Below the pieces are notes generated by a model. That model made no database searches, was not told the origin of the DNA, and was given only the letters and a program-made list of their open reading frames with translations. A DNA stretch of 41,099 nucleotides from an uncultured Porphyromonadaceae bacterium (GTDB lineage: Bacteria > Bacteroidota > Bacteroidia > Bacteroidales > Muribaculaceae), in assembly GCA_947176605.1 (NCBI GenBank), contig CAMWRH010000022.1, positions 1 to 41,099 on the forward strand, in the 5' to 3' direction. How positions within the stretch are numbered: position 1 is the first letter of the stretch; every line of letters begins with the position of its first letter. The translations under genes and the position numbers were made by a program. Positions 31,108 through 40,459 of this stretch are shown here, piece by piece.

Positions 31108-33837
31108 ATGAATCTTTATCTACCTTCCATCACTTCCGCCGCCGCACGCGGCTTAGCCATGGCCGCAATCGTGGCCTTCGGCTCTGCCTCCGCCATGGCC
31201 GACGAGCCGATCGTGATGGGGAATGAAAACCGGGAAATCATCCCGGGCGTCGAATACCTCATCCCGTCGTTCCAGACAAGTTCCGGATACTATACCGCGC
31301 CCCAGGCCGGACGCGTGCAGATCGTAGGCGCACAGGACTTCGTGCCGTATTACGATATCAATCACACCGAAAACATCATCACCAACAATCTCGACAATAC
31401 GGGCCACATGAAGTGGTTTGAGGTCGAAGAGGGTGAGACGGTATACTTCTACACGAGCTTCGCCATGAACCAGAACACATTCGTGCTCTATCAGGACGGA
31501 ATCTCGGAGAAACCCCTTGAGGTAAGCACCATCCAGCCCAAGCTCGACGAGCCGGTCAACTTCAACAGCTATCCGGCCATGACCGTGGGCTTCAACCAGG
31601 AGATAAAGCTGGCCAAAAACACCGCCACAATCTCCTTTACCGACCGCCTGACCGGTGAGACCTGCAATCTGTCGACCCGTGCATCGGCCGCCGGGCAGAT
31701 GCTGACCGTCACCATGTACTCTTCGCTCAAACCCTACATGGAGAGCGGAGCAATCCAGCTTGGCGATGAATTCCGCATCATCATCGAGGGGCTCACCACC
31801 ACCACCGGACAGCCCTACGCCGATGCCGATGCCGACGGCAATGCGGTGTTCACTTACCTTTGCGGTGTGCTTCCGGTAGTGGCCATCCAGCAGTACTGCC
31901 CGGAACCCTTCCTCAGCTACTGGGCCGAGGGCGCTCCCGAGGGAATACTGACCATGGAGTTTGACGCACCCCTTATGGACGACGGCAAAACCTACGTAGA
32001 GCTCGGATGGGGTAACTCCGAAGGTGAGGCAGGCGAATATTACGCTGAAATCATCACCTGCGACATTGACGGCAACAAGCTTTCTGCCGACTTCACAGGC
32101 AAGCTCCGCACTCCGGCCACAATGACTCCGGCTTTCCCGAATGCCTTCTATTCCTCAATGTCGATCAAGCTCAACAATGTGCGCGACGCCTCGGGTATGC
32201 CCGTGGCATCTCCCGGACAGGGCACTATCGGCTCCTATTCCTTCGCATCTACCTACACGCTTCTCGACCGCTCGACCGTGATTGCCGACTTCGCTCCCTC
32301 CAACGGAGCCCTGCTTTCATCGGTAGACCGTGTCAACGTCTGGCTCTCCGGCCTGAGCGCAATCACTTTCGACGGATTCACACTCACCGTGACCGACAAG
32401 GATGACAACGTCAGCACCGTGCTCATACCGCTCAAGGATGTCGACGTAATCGACCAAATGGACAACGAGGCTGAATATGAATTCGATCTCCCGGCCGATG
32501 TGCGCGCCAATGCGAAACGCGTGGAAATCACGCTGACCAATGTGGTGAGCCTCGACGGCTACGACCACTCCAACGATGTGCGCTGCATCTACGGCGGCTT
32601 CACAATCACCAGCGCCACTCCGCGCAACGGATCGGAAATCGCAGTGCTCTCAGCCGGCACCGAGATCTTCACCCGCAACAATCTCAGCACCACTTATCCG
32701 CAGCTCTATGTGGAGTATCAGATCGAGGATACCGATCCGGCCAACACCAATCCCATCGTGAAGTCGGCCTCCTGGATGACCCGCAACGACGACGGCTCAT
32801 ACACAGCCACCGTGGCACGCGACGTCAAGCTGATGGCCGGACACGACTATAAGGTAATCTTCACTGCATGGGAAGACGAGAGCGTACGCAACTACTCTCC
32901 CGACCAGACCCTCGGCTCCGACTACATCATCTGGAAAGGACTGACACCGGCCTACCGCTATTCCGAGCTGTCGCTCCTCTCCATCGAACCCGCCGAAGGG
33001 ACAGTGCTCACAGCCGATGTGGATGAAATCACCCTCTTCTTCGACGGCTATGTAAGCCTGGGCAAATATACCGGCACCGACCTGCGCACATTCATCTCCA
33101 TGGGATATGGCGAGACGATGCCGTTCAAGGAGGTAGTGCCCGTGCAGCCGATGGATGTGGAGGGCACGACAGTGGCCACCGAATGGCACCTCGTGCTCCC
33201 CGACAATTATGTGGCCGGGCTCACCGCACCCCTCAACATTTCATTTACAGCCACCGACCAGGACAGCATGCTGCTCAGCGGCAATGCCGGCGAGGATGAG
33301 CAGGCTTGCTATCAGTTCTCATGGAATGTGGAAGGAGAGTACGCCACTCCCGATGTGCAGCCCGTAGGCGAGGCTCCGCTTCAGGCTGTCAAGGAGTTCA
33401 CTGCCCGTCATGACAACGGCATCAACGTGTCGTGGACTGTGCCCGTAAGGGAGGCAGTGGTCAAGAACGGTCTGGGCGACGTGGTAGCACGCGTGGACTA
33501 CCCCGTAATCCCCGAGGGTGACGCTTCGGAGGCGCTGACTGAAATCACACTGGTGCTCGACCGCGAAGTCACCGGCGACGGCACATACACCTTCTTCATC
33601 CCGGAGGGTTACTTCGCAATCGGCCAGGAGACCACTCCCCTCATCTCTTCGGCACTTGAGGTGGAATTCGCCATCGGATCCGGCGTAGGCGTGGAGACAA
33701 TGGTGGCCACAGAGGGTCCGGCCGATGTATACAATGCCGCCGGCATCCTGCTGATCCGTCAGGCCGATGCAGAGGCAATACGCTCTCTGACTCCCGGCCT
33801 TTACATAATCGGAGGCAAAAAAGTCATGATCCGTTGA
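31108..33837 (+). CDS. Secreted multi-Ig protein, paralogue of the 780-aa neighbour
   Basis: 909 aa. The start at 31108 (MNLYLPSITSAAARGLAMAA) opens into a signal peptide ending near SASAMADEP; the earlier in-frame ATG at 31075 lies inside the terminator stem. The N-terminal part is a carbohydrate-module-like beta domain, then repeated Ig-like modules (FNSYPAMTVGFNQEIKLA, GILTMEFDAPLMDDGKTYVE). Residues about 500-860 are colinear with residues 40-395 of the next protein: SASWMTRNDDGSYTATVARD, FTAWEDE, ITLFFDGYVSLG, FSWNVEGEYA, DGTYTFFIPEGYFAIG. The tail (ADVYNAAGILLIRQADAEAI, TPGLYIIGGKKVMIR) is the short sorting-like form. Function unknown; probably a surface adhesin or binding protein. Confidence 0.85.
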   Translation: MNLYLPSITSAAARGLAMAAIVAFGSASAMADEPIVMGNENREIIPGVEYLIPSFQTSSGYYTAPQAGRVQIVGAQDFVPYYDINHTENIITNNLDNTGHMKWFEVEEGETVYFYTSFAMNQNTFVLYQDGISEKPLEVSTIQPKLDEPVNFNSYPAMTVGFNQEIKLAKNTATISFTDRLTGETCNLSTRASAAGQMLTVTMYSSLKPYMESGAIQLGDEFRIIIEGLTTTTGQPYADADADGNAVFTYLCGVLPVVAIQQYCPEPFLSYWAEGAPEGILTMEFDAPLMDDGKTYVELGWGNSEGEAGEYYAEIITCDIDGNKLSADFTGKLRTPATMTPAFPNAFYSSMSIKLNNVRDASGMPVASPGQGTIGSYSFASTYTLLDRSTVIADFAPSNGALLSSVDRVNVWLSGLSAITFDGFTLTVTDKDDNVSTVLIPLKDVDVIDQMDNEAEYEFDLPADVRANAKRVEITLTNVVSLDGYDHSNDVRCIYGGFTITSATPRNGSEIAVLSAGTEIFTRNNLSTTYPQLYVEYQIEDTDPANTNPIVKSASWMTRNDDGSYTATVARDVKLMAGHDYKVIFTAWEDESVRNYSPDQTLGSDYIIWKGLTPAYRYSELSLLSIEPAEGTVLTADVDEITLFFDGYVSLGKYTGTDLRTFISMGYGETMPFKEVVPVQPMDVEGTTVATEWHLVLPDNYVAGLTAPLNISFTATDQDSMLLSGNAGEDEQACYQFSWNVEGEYATPDVQPVGEAPLQAVKEFTARHDNGINVSWTVPVREAVVKNGLGDVVARVDYPVIPEGDASEALTEITLVLDREVTGDGTYTFFIPEGYFAIGQETTPLISSALEVEFAIGSGVGVETMVATEGPADVYNAAGILLIRQADAEAIRSLTPGLYIIGGKKVMIR

Positions 33838-33858
33838 ACCTGTCACAATAATTCTTTC

Positions 33859-33897
33859 AAAAAAACACCCGTTGCCCCAGGCTGCGGGTGTTTTTTT
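33859..33897 (+). terminator. Terminator after the 909-aa secreted protein
   Basis: AAAAAAACACCCG ... CGGGTGTTTTTTT with a 13-nt loop. An A tract before and a T tract after give a classical intrinsic terminator. Confidence 0.9.
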
Positions 33898-33931
33898 ATT
33901 CCCGCTATGACGATTATCCAAAAATTTTTCT

Positions 33932-33939
33932 TATCTTTG
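33932..33939 (+). promoter_or_regulatory. -7 box for the 780-aa secreted protein
   Basis: TATCTTTG preceded by an A/T-rich stretch. No clear -33. The leader would be about 190 nt; nothing else recognisable lies in 33940-34132. Confidence 0.5.
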
Positions 33940-34132
33940 CGACTGATTCGGCAATACCTCTTCTGAAGGGCAGCCCCATCACCCGGATGCAAGCCGCATA
34001 CATGGAATCGGTATTACCCCCGATTCAAAAGGCTTGTCACGACTTTATTCCACCCGCAGCAAATGACTACTGACCTGTTGTAACCAACATCCACCAAACC
34101 GACTATTTCACCAATTTAAACAATAACAACTT

Positions 34133-36475
34133 ATGGGTAAATTCATTACTACCGCATCCGTACTGGCACTTTCGGCCATCCTCACAACGGGGATTTCCTA
34201 TGCCATCGAGGGTGCAGAACCCGGAGTGACCGACAACTTCACCATCCTCGAGTCAACTCCCGCCGAAGGCGCTGTAATGGCCGCGCTCGAGAAGGATTAC
34301 GTCATCTCGATTACTCCGGCCCAGTTCAGCCAGTATCCGGAAATGTACATCGAATATGAAATCGACCAGAGCACCGCAACCGGCTGGGAAGGCTTCAAGT
34401 CATATTCATGGATGACACGCAACGAAGAGGAAGGTGTATACACTGCCTCCATAATCCGTGATTTCATCCTGTTGGAGAATACCGAGTACCGCTTCAAATA
34501 CACAGCATGGGAGAACGAGGAAGCCTCACGCGGCCCCTCCCGCAACATGAATGTGCTCGGGGTGGCTTACGTCACTATCTCCGGCGCTACAAAGGCTTAC
34601 GAGAACAGCCCCTACGTGCTGACCGACATCACCCCCGAGCCCTCTGACGACACACGCTCGGGCATCATCCTCGCCAACGACACCCCCTATCTGACCGTGA
34701 CATTCGACGGCCCCGTAAATCTCGGTGACGGCGATGCCGAGCAGACCGGTATCCTCGGAGGTCAGGGCCTCCCCAACGAACCCTTTGCCGAACTGGTGCC
34801 GGTAGGTGGCTCTGAGGTCAACGGCAAGACTTATGCACCGGAATGGCAGCTCGTATTCATTGAGGGCGACCTGGCCCGTCGTAACGCTCCCATCTACATC
34901 ACCATCAAGGCTATCGATGCCGAGGGTCGCGTTGTGAAGGGTGCGCTCGGCTCCGACGACAACAGCTACTCTATCTTCACCTACAATGTGGAAGGACAGT
35001 ATGCCGACATCACGCTTGACTTCGGTCCCGCTCCCCGCGCCAATGTGCAGGAGATCGTGCTCGGTCAGGAAATCGGCATCAACTTCGCTTACATGAACGC
35101 GATGAGCGACGCATATGTATCGCTCAACGGCGAACCTGTGGCTTATGTGGCTGACATCGAGAAGGTGTTCGCTCCCGGCGATGAGAATAATCTTGACGCC
35201 ACTGCCATCGGCGCACGCATAATCCTCGACAAGCCCCTCTCGGAGGCCGGCACTTACACGCTCTACGTGCCCGCCGGCTACTTCAACATCGGTACTCAGT
35301 TTGAAGTGCTCTATCAGAACACTATCGCTGCCGAATTCGAGGTAGTGGCTCCCGTGGCCTATACTGCCGTTCCGGCCGCAGGCGTGGTTAAGGAACTCAG
35401 CACTTTCGCCATCACTTATGATGTGGCCGACAACATCGAGATCGATGCTGCAGCAGGACGATTCACTCTGACTGCAACCGACGGCACCAGCATCCCCGTG
35501 GCCGACTTCAACGCCAACGGCAAGACCCTCAACCTCACTCTGCGCGGCACAATCACTGAAGCCGGCACCTACACCCTCAACATCCCCTCCGGCACTCTGA
35601 AGAGCAACGGAGAGGTGATCCCCGGCATCAAGCTCGTATATGAGATTGAAAGCAAGGAGGGTCCTGACTACCCCGCTGAGTTCGTACCCGCACCCGGCAA
35701 GGTCGATGCCCTCCCCGAGTCAATCGAGCTTACTTTCGTAAGTTACAACAGCGCAAACGGAGGTAGCGGCAAGGCTACAATTCAGGTTGGCGACGAGGAT
35801 CCCGTATATCTTCCCGATGCCAACTATGGCGTGGGCATGAATCAGATGGAACAGTCGCTCGGCGACTTCGCCGGCATCACTGCTGACGGCACTTACACCA
35901 TCTACTTCCCCGAAGGTTACTTCAACCTGGGTGATAATGGCGATCCCTCGCCCGAAATGACCGTGGTCTACACCATCGGTGAGGAGAAGATCGTACTGCC
36001 CGCCGAAATCGACCCGACTCCCGGCTCTACGCTGACAGCGCTCCCCTCGCGCCTCCTGCTCACATTCACCGACTATGAGACAGCCGGTGTAGGTGCTGGC
36101 CGCGCCACTATCCAGTACAACGCCCAGGAACCCGAAAACCTTCCTGACGCAGGCATTGACTGGAGTATTGATGACCTGAATGTACTCGAACAGCAGCTTG
36201 GCAAGTATGCGGGCGCTACCGAGTATGGCACTTATACCATCAACTTCCCCGAAGGTTACTTCAACCTCGGTGAGCAGGGCGACCCCTGCCCGGCCATGAC
36301 AGTGGTTTACACCGTAAGCGAGGACACCGGCGTAGCTGGCGTAAGCGTAAAGGCTGACCGCTACATGGTATTCGACCTCAATGGCGTGAAGGTGCTCGAC
36401 ACTACTGATGCCGATGCCCTCAAGGCTCTTAAGGGTCTCTACATCGTCAACGGTGTGAAGGTAGTGCTCAAGTAA
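34133..36475 (+). CDS. Secreted multi-Ig protein with two near-identical 113-aa repeats
   Basis: 780 aa. MGKFITTASVLALSAILTTG starts the signal peptide (cleavage near SYAIEG). Residues 40-395 are paralogous to the C-terminal half of the preceding protein (YSWMTRNEEEGVYTASIIRD, YTAWENEEA, LTVTFDGPVNLG, EWQLVFIEGD, FTYNVEGQYA). A Big_5-like module follows (VVKELSTFAITYDVADNIEI). Two tandem repeats then occupy about 510-735; both contain FPEGYFNLG, and a 25-bp stretch encoding it is identical at 35904-35928 and 36243-36267, 113 codons apart. The tail (RYMVFDLNGVKVLDTTDADA, LKGLYIVNGVKVVLK) is the sorting-like signature. It has its own promoter and terminator. Repeat number could vary between strains. 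Confidence 0.85.
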   Translation: MGKFITTASVLALSAILTTGISYAIEGAEPGVTDNFTILESTPAEGAVMAALEKDYVISITPAQFSQYPEMYIEYEIDQSTATGWEGFKSYSWMTRNEEEGVYTASIIRDFILLENTEYRFKYTAWENEEASRGPSRNMNVLGVAYVTISGATKAYENSPYVLTDITPEPSDDTRSGIILANDTPYLTVTFDGPVNLGDGDAEQTGILGGQGLPNEPFAELVPVGGSEVNGKTYAPEWQLVFIEGDLARRNAPIYITIKAIDAEGRVVKGALGSDDNSYSIFTYNVEGQYADITLDFGPAPRANVQEIVLGQEIGINFAYMNAMSDAYVSLNGEPVAYVADIEKVFAPGDENNLDATAIGARIILDKPLSEAGTYTLYVPAGYFNIGTQFEVLYQNTIAAEFEVVAPVAYTAVPAAGVVKELSTFAITYDVADNIEIDAAAGRFTLTATDGTSIPVADFNANGKTLNLTLRGTITEAGTYTLNIPSGTLKSNGEVIPGIKLVYEIESKEGPDYPAEFVPAPGKVDALPESIELTFVSYNSANGGSGKATIQVGDEDPVYLPDANYGVGMNQMEQSLGDFAGITADGTYTIYFPEGYFNLGDNGDPSPEMTVVYTIGEEKIVLPAEIDPTPGSTLTALPSRLLLTFTDYETAGVGAGRATIQYNAQEPENLPDAGIDWSIDDLNVLEQQLGKYAGATEYGTYTINFPEGYFNLGEQGDPCPAMTVVYTVSEDTGVAGVSVKADRYMVFDLNGVKVLDTTDADALKALKGLYIVNGVKVVLK

Positions 36476-36510
36476 ACTGACCCACTCGGAATTTTCCGAC
36501 ACTTCACCAT

Positions 36511-36546
36511 AAAGGCGCTCCGCTTCGGCGGGGCGCCTTTCCTTTT
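36511..36546 (+). terminator. Terminator with UUCG tetraloop after the 780-aa protein
   Basis: AAAGGCGCTCCGC-TTCG-GCGGGGCGCCTTT, a 13-bp stem with one G-U pair closed by the very stable C(UUCG)G loop, followed by CCTTTT. Confidence 0.9.
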
Positions 36547-36577
36547 ACCTTACCGAAGGTTCCCGAAGACCACTGTT

Positions 36578-36609
36578 TTTGGTTTTTTCTGCATTTGGTG
36601 TTAATTTTG
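36578..36609 (+). promoter_or_regulatory. Consensus promoter of the DUF2723-aroK operon
   Basis: TTTG at 36578-36581, a 20-bp spacer and TAATTTTG at 36602-36609: a full match to the Bacteroidetes consensus. The ATG is only 4 nt beyond the -7 box, so the transcript should start at or within a base or two of the start codon. Confidence 0.8.
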
Positions 36610-36613
36610 CAGC

Positions 36614-39600
36614 ATGAACCGTATAACCCCACGCGGGGCAAGGCGTGTCGCCTCTTGGCTCACCTTCGTACTCGCGCTAACCGTATATATCCTCACCCTC
36701 GAACCGGATGCCTCTCTATGGGACTGCCCGGAATATCTCGTCACGGCTGCCCTGCTCGAAATGGGGCACCCGCCGGGCAACCCGGTGTGGACCCTTACGG
36801 CACGTATCTTCTCCATGTTAGGAGGCTCCGACCCGCAGCATATCGCGGTGGCCGTCAATCTCTCATCGGCCATCTTTACGGCCGGTGCGGCGGCGCTCCT
36901 CACTTCAGTATGCTTCATCATGCTGCGGCGCCTATGGCGACGCCGCGACCTCACATCCGCCACGGCATTGACTTCGCTCGCCGCCGGACTCACTTTCGCA
37001 TGGCTTGACTCTACATGGTATTCGGCGGTGGAAGCCGAAGTCTACGCCATGTCGCTCTTCCTGTCGGCCCTCTCGGTGAGGCTTATGGCCGGATGGGCCT
37101 TTATACGCAATCCCCGCCGTCGCGCACGCCAGATGCTGCTCATCATCTATCTTACAGGACTCTCTATAGGGGTGCATCAGCTCAATCTGCTCGTAATCCC
37201 GGCTTTGGCGCTGATATGGCTGTTCCACCGATGCCGGCGTCCCGGCTTCCTGCGCATCCTGCTCACTTTGGCGGCCGGCGCCGCCGCGGTAGGGATTCTG
37301 CTGCTCGGGTTTATGCCCGGGGTGATGCGCCTGGCCGGATATACCGAACTGTTTTGTGTCAATACCCTCCGCATGCCGCTGCATTCCGGAGTATGGGTAT
37401 TCTGGGCGATTGCCATCACGATGGCTCTGGGCCTCGGAGCCGCTCCGGCCATATTCCGACACCATGTCTCCACCGGATGGCAGGTGGCGCTCTGGACTCC
37501 GGCCATGCTCCTCATAGGCTTCTCGGCATATATGCTCATACTCGTGCGCGGAGCCGCCAACCCTCCGATGAACGAGGGAGCTCCATCGACGATATTCGCT
37601 TTGGCCGAGTATCTCGACCGTGACCAGTACGGTAAGAATCCACTTCTCTACGGGCGCACCCCTCACAGCCGCCCGATGCGCCTTGAGACCATCCGCCCCG
37701 ACGGCTCGGCCGACTATTCGCGCTACGCACGCCAAGTGAAGTCGCCCCGTTACCTTCCGGCTCCCGATGGCCGCTCTTACCGCCATTTCGCCGATAAATC
37801 GGAATTGATATACACTCCCGAACTCGACATGTGGCTGCCGCGCCTTACCTCATCTTCGGGTGCCGACATAGCCTGCTATGCCGACTGGGCGGGAATGTAT
37901 CCCGAAGAGATGACGGAAGTGGAAATCAGTTACGCCATCGATTCTCTCGGCAATCCCGTGGGTCGCCTCAATCCGGATGGCTCGCGCTCTCGCGAGACCG
38001 AACTTCGCCCCACCTACCTCCAGCAACTGCGCTACCTTGCGGCCTATCAGATCGGCTATATGTATTTCCGATATCTGCTATGGAACTTCTCCGGACGACA
38101 GAACGACCGCTTCGCCACAGGCGAAGTGGAGCACGGCAATTTCATCACCGGCATCCCTGCGGCCGACGACATGATGCTCGGCCATACAGCCTCGCTCCCT
38201 GATGAAATCGGCAATGACAATCCCGGACGCAACCGCCTCTTTATGATTCCGCTGCTGCTCGGCATAGCCGGAATCGCATGGATGCAATGTCGCGGTGGCC
38301 GCGGCCGTCGCGCTAATCTGATCATTGCGATCCTCTTTCTGATGACGGGGCTGGCCATAGTGCTCTATCTGAATCAGAGCCCGCGCGAACCGCGTGAACG
38401 CGACTATTCGTTTCTCGGCTCCTTCTGGGCCTACACGCTGTGGGTCGGCGCCGGGATGTATGGCATCATCCTGTGGCTTACCGGGCGCCGACGGCTGCGC
38501 CGTGCGGCCCGCTGGCTGCCGGCGCTCACGCTTGCGCTCCCGGCATGGGTACTGGCCGTAAATTACGACGACCACGACCGCTCCAACCGTTCCGTCACTA
38601 CCGATTTCGCAGCCAATCTGCTGGAATCGCTCGATGAGGACGCCATCCTCTTCACCAACGGCGATAATTTCACGTTCCCGCTGTGGTGGGCTCAGGAGGT
38701 GGCGGGAATCCGACGCGATGTGACCATCATCAATACCGCATATCTGGCCACTCCATGGTATGTATGCCAGCTTATGATGGAGCGCCCGGGGTACTCACCC
38801 GCCCATCCGATGCCGGGACTTCAGATGCAGGCCCGCGACTCTATGATACGCTACGGAGCATTCGCCTCCAATCCTTACGTCAGGTTACCGCTCGAACCCA
38901 CATCCGCCGACACTCTGGCAGCCTGCGATGCCATCGCTGCACTGCGCCAACGCTACTCCGGCTCCTCTGCCCTGCCTGCGATGCTGCGCCTCCCGACGGG
39001 ATTCCGGAATTACAGCCATACCGCGCCCGATGACTCCATCCTCATGGATTCAATCTATATCCGCACCACCGCCGTGGCCTCCGGAAGCGCCACCATCGGA
39101 CAGCGGCAGCTCGCCGTGCTCGACATCGTGGCCTCCACCCTTGCCTCACCCTCGCCTCGCCCGGTGTACTGGCTCGCATCGCTGTCGTCGGCAGATTACG
39201 CCGGGTTCTACCCGTTCACCACACGTGCGCTGCATACGCGCCGCCTTGTGATGACCGACCGCCCCGACAGCCTGCTGCTGCACCGAATGCTCGACCGCGA
39301 TCTGCTCGCGGCACGACTTATCCACTCCGGCCGGCGTGGCTCTATGGCCGGACTCCGCCCCGACACAGCCCCGGTGCGCTCCATATATGCTGACGCCACT
39401 CTGGGGCCGCACATTGTGACCCAACGCCTCGGAATGCTCCGCCTGGCCCAGCGTCTGCTCGCCGCCGGGCGCCGCGAAGACGCCCTTGAAGTGACCCGCA
39501 CCGTGCAAAGGCTCTTCCCTCCTGAAATCTGCGAATACCAAATATGCAACGAGACCGAAGGTGCGCTCTACGAGGGGATAGCCATCGCCACCCTGCTGCG

Positions 39601-39781
39601 CGGCAGCGCCTGCGGCCCCGACAGCACCGCAATCCGCGCCGAAGCCGATTCGATATTCCGGCGCGAAAAGGCCCGGCACCGGCAATGGACCCGGTATTAT
39701 CAGAGCCTTCCCCCGCGACTGCGCAACGTGCTCACTCCCAAGCATCGCCAATGGATTGCAAATCCTCCAAAAGAAGACTGA
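36614..39781 (+). CDS. DUF2723 (GT117-type) multi-pass membrane glycosyltransferase-like protein
   Basis: 1055 aa. The N-terminal half has about ten membrane helices and carries the family hallmarks: LEPDASLWDCPEYLVTAALL with acidic residues facing the lumen, then EMGHPPGNPVWTL, and WLDSTWYSAVEAEVYAMS. The family shares a GT-C fold with protein O-mannosyltransferases and the eukaryotic TMEM260, so it probably moves a sugar from a lipid carrier to secreted proteins. Later motifs also fit: NQSPREPRERDYSFLGSFWA and LFTNGDNFTFPLWWAQEVAG. The C-terminal 400 residues are soluble. It is 2 bp from aroK and shares its promoter. Substrates are unknown; the cluster of secreted proteins just upstream are plausible, but unproven, acceptors. 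Confidence 0.9.
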   Translation: MNRITPRGARRVASWLTFVLALTVYILTLEPDASLWDCPEYLVTAALLEMGHPPGNPVWTLTARIFSMLGGSDPQHIAVAVNLSSAIFTAGAAALLTSVCFIMLRRLWRRRDLTSATALTSLAAGLTFAWLDSTWYSAVEAEVYAMSLFLSALSVRLMAGWAFIRNPRRRARQMLLIIYLTGLSIGVHQLNLLVIPALALIWLFHRCRRPGFLRILLTLAAGAAAVGILLLGFMPGVMRLAGYTELFCVNTLRMPLHSGVWVFWAIAITMALGLGAAPAIFRHHVSTGWQVALWTPAMLLIGFSAYMLILVRGAANPPMNEGAPSTIFALAEYLDRDQYGKNPLLYGRTPHSRPMRLETIRPDGSADYSRYARQVKSPRYLPAPDGRSYRHFADKSELIYTPELDMWLPRLTSSSGADIACYADWAGMYPEEMTEVEISYAIDSLGNPVGRLNPDGSRSRETELRPTYLQQLRYLAAYQIGYMYFRYLLWNFSGRQNDRFATGEVEHGNFITGIPAADDMMLGHTASLPDEIGNDNPGRNRLFMIPLLLGIAGIAWMQCRGGRGRRANLIIAILFLMTGLAIVLYLNQSPREPRERDYSFLGSFWAYTLWVGAGMYGIILWLTGRRRLRRAARWLPALTLALPAWVLAVNYDDHDRSNRSVTTDFAANLLESLDEDAILFTNGDNFTFPLWWAQEVAGIRRDVTIINTAYLATPWYVCQLMMERPGYSPAHPMPGLQMQARDSMIRYGAFASNPYVRLPLEPTSADTLAACDAIAALRQRYSGSSALPAMLRLPTGFRNYSHTAPDDSILMDSIYIRTTAVASGSATIGQRQLAVLDIVASTLASPSPRPVYWLASLSSADYAGFYPFTTRALHTRRLVMTDRPDSLLLHRMLDRDLLAARLIHSGRRGSMAGLRPDTAPVRSIYADATLGPHIVTQRLGMLRLAQRLLAAGRREDALEVTRTVQRLFPPEICEYQICNETEGALYEGIAIATLLRGSACGPDSTAIRAEADSIFRREKARHRQWTRYYQSLPPRLRNVLTPKHRQWIANPPKED

Positions 39782-39783
39782 AC

Positions 39784-40338
39784 ATGACAATATTCCTTAT
39801 CGGCTACATGGCCTCGGGCAAGACCACCCTCGGACGCGCCCTGGCTCGCGAACTCGGCCACCGCTTCATCGACCTCGACTTCTACATCGAGCAGCGCTTC
39901 CGCCGCCGCATACCCGAAATATTCGCCGCCAACGGCGAGGACGGATTCCGCGAGATAGAAGCGCGGATGCTCCGTGAGGCGGGTGAATTCTGCGACACCG
40001 TGATCAGTTGCGGTGGAGGCACCCCCTGCCACGGCGACAATATGGACTATATGCTCTCCCATGGCGTCACGGTGTGGCTTGATGCCGGAGTGGAGTGCAT
40101 ATGCCGCCGTCTGGCCACGGCCAAGACACGCCGCCCCATTGTCGAAGGGAAAAGCGCCGAGGAGCTTCCCTCCTTCATCGCCGCGCATCTGGCCGAACGC
40201 CTGCCACACTACCGGCGTGCCGAAATCCGGATCTCGTCCGAGCGACTTGAATCACGCGGACAGATCGCCGACACCATCGCCACCCTCCGGCCTCTCCTGA
40301 CAGAGCATGGCCGTAAGGGTGCGGTAAATCCGGAATAA
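39784..40338 (+). CDS. aroK: Shikimate kinase
   Basis: Phosphorylates shikimate at the 3-hydroxyl with ATP, the fifth step of chorismate synthesis. The start at 39784 (MTIFLIGYMASGKTTLGRAL) gives the P-loop at residues 7-14. The shikimate-binding residues are present: Asp in FIDLDFYIEQRF, Arg in GFREIEARML, the GGG of VISCGGGTPCHG and Arg in KTRRPIVEGKS (lid). The 184-aa length is slightly above the usual 170-175, with a short C-terminal extension (LTEHGRKGAVNPE). It starts 2 bp after the DUF2723 gene, so the two are one operon; a functional link between them is not obvious. Confidence 0.95.
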   Translation: MTIFLIGYMASGKTTLGRALARELGHRFIDLDFYIEQRFRRRIPEIFAANGEDGFREIEARMLREAGEFCDTVISCGGGTPCHGDNMDYMLSHGVTVWLDAGVECICRRLATAKTRRPIVEGKSAEELPSFIAAHLAERLPHYRRAEIRISSERLESRGQIADTIATLRPLLTEHGRKGAVNPE

Positions 40339-40362
40339 CACATGAATTGGAGTTTTTTATGA

Positions 40363-40400
40363 GTGAAATCACGCTAAAACGCTGATTTTTCACATTTTTT
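40363..40400 (+). terminator. Probable terminator of the DUF2723-aroK operon
   Basis: GTGAAATCA pairs with TGA..TTTCAC with a small bulge, followed by a run of six T. The stem is AT-rich and weaker than others in the window. Confidence 0.5.
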
Positions 40401-40421
40401 AATAAAAAAACTGAAATTTCA

Positions 40422-40453
40422 TTTGGAGTTTGCGATTATTAGTGTTAATTTTG
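40422..40453 (+). promoter_or_regulatory. Consensus promoter of the candidate small RNA
   Basis: TTTG at 40422-40425, 20-bp spacer, TAATTTTG at 40446-40453. Spacing and boxes are identical to the DUF2723 promoter, but no ORF follows. Confidence 0.75.
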
Positions 40454-40459
40454 CAGTGC

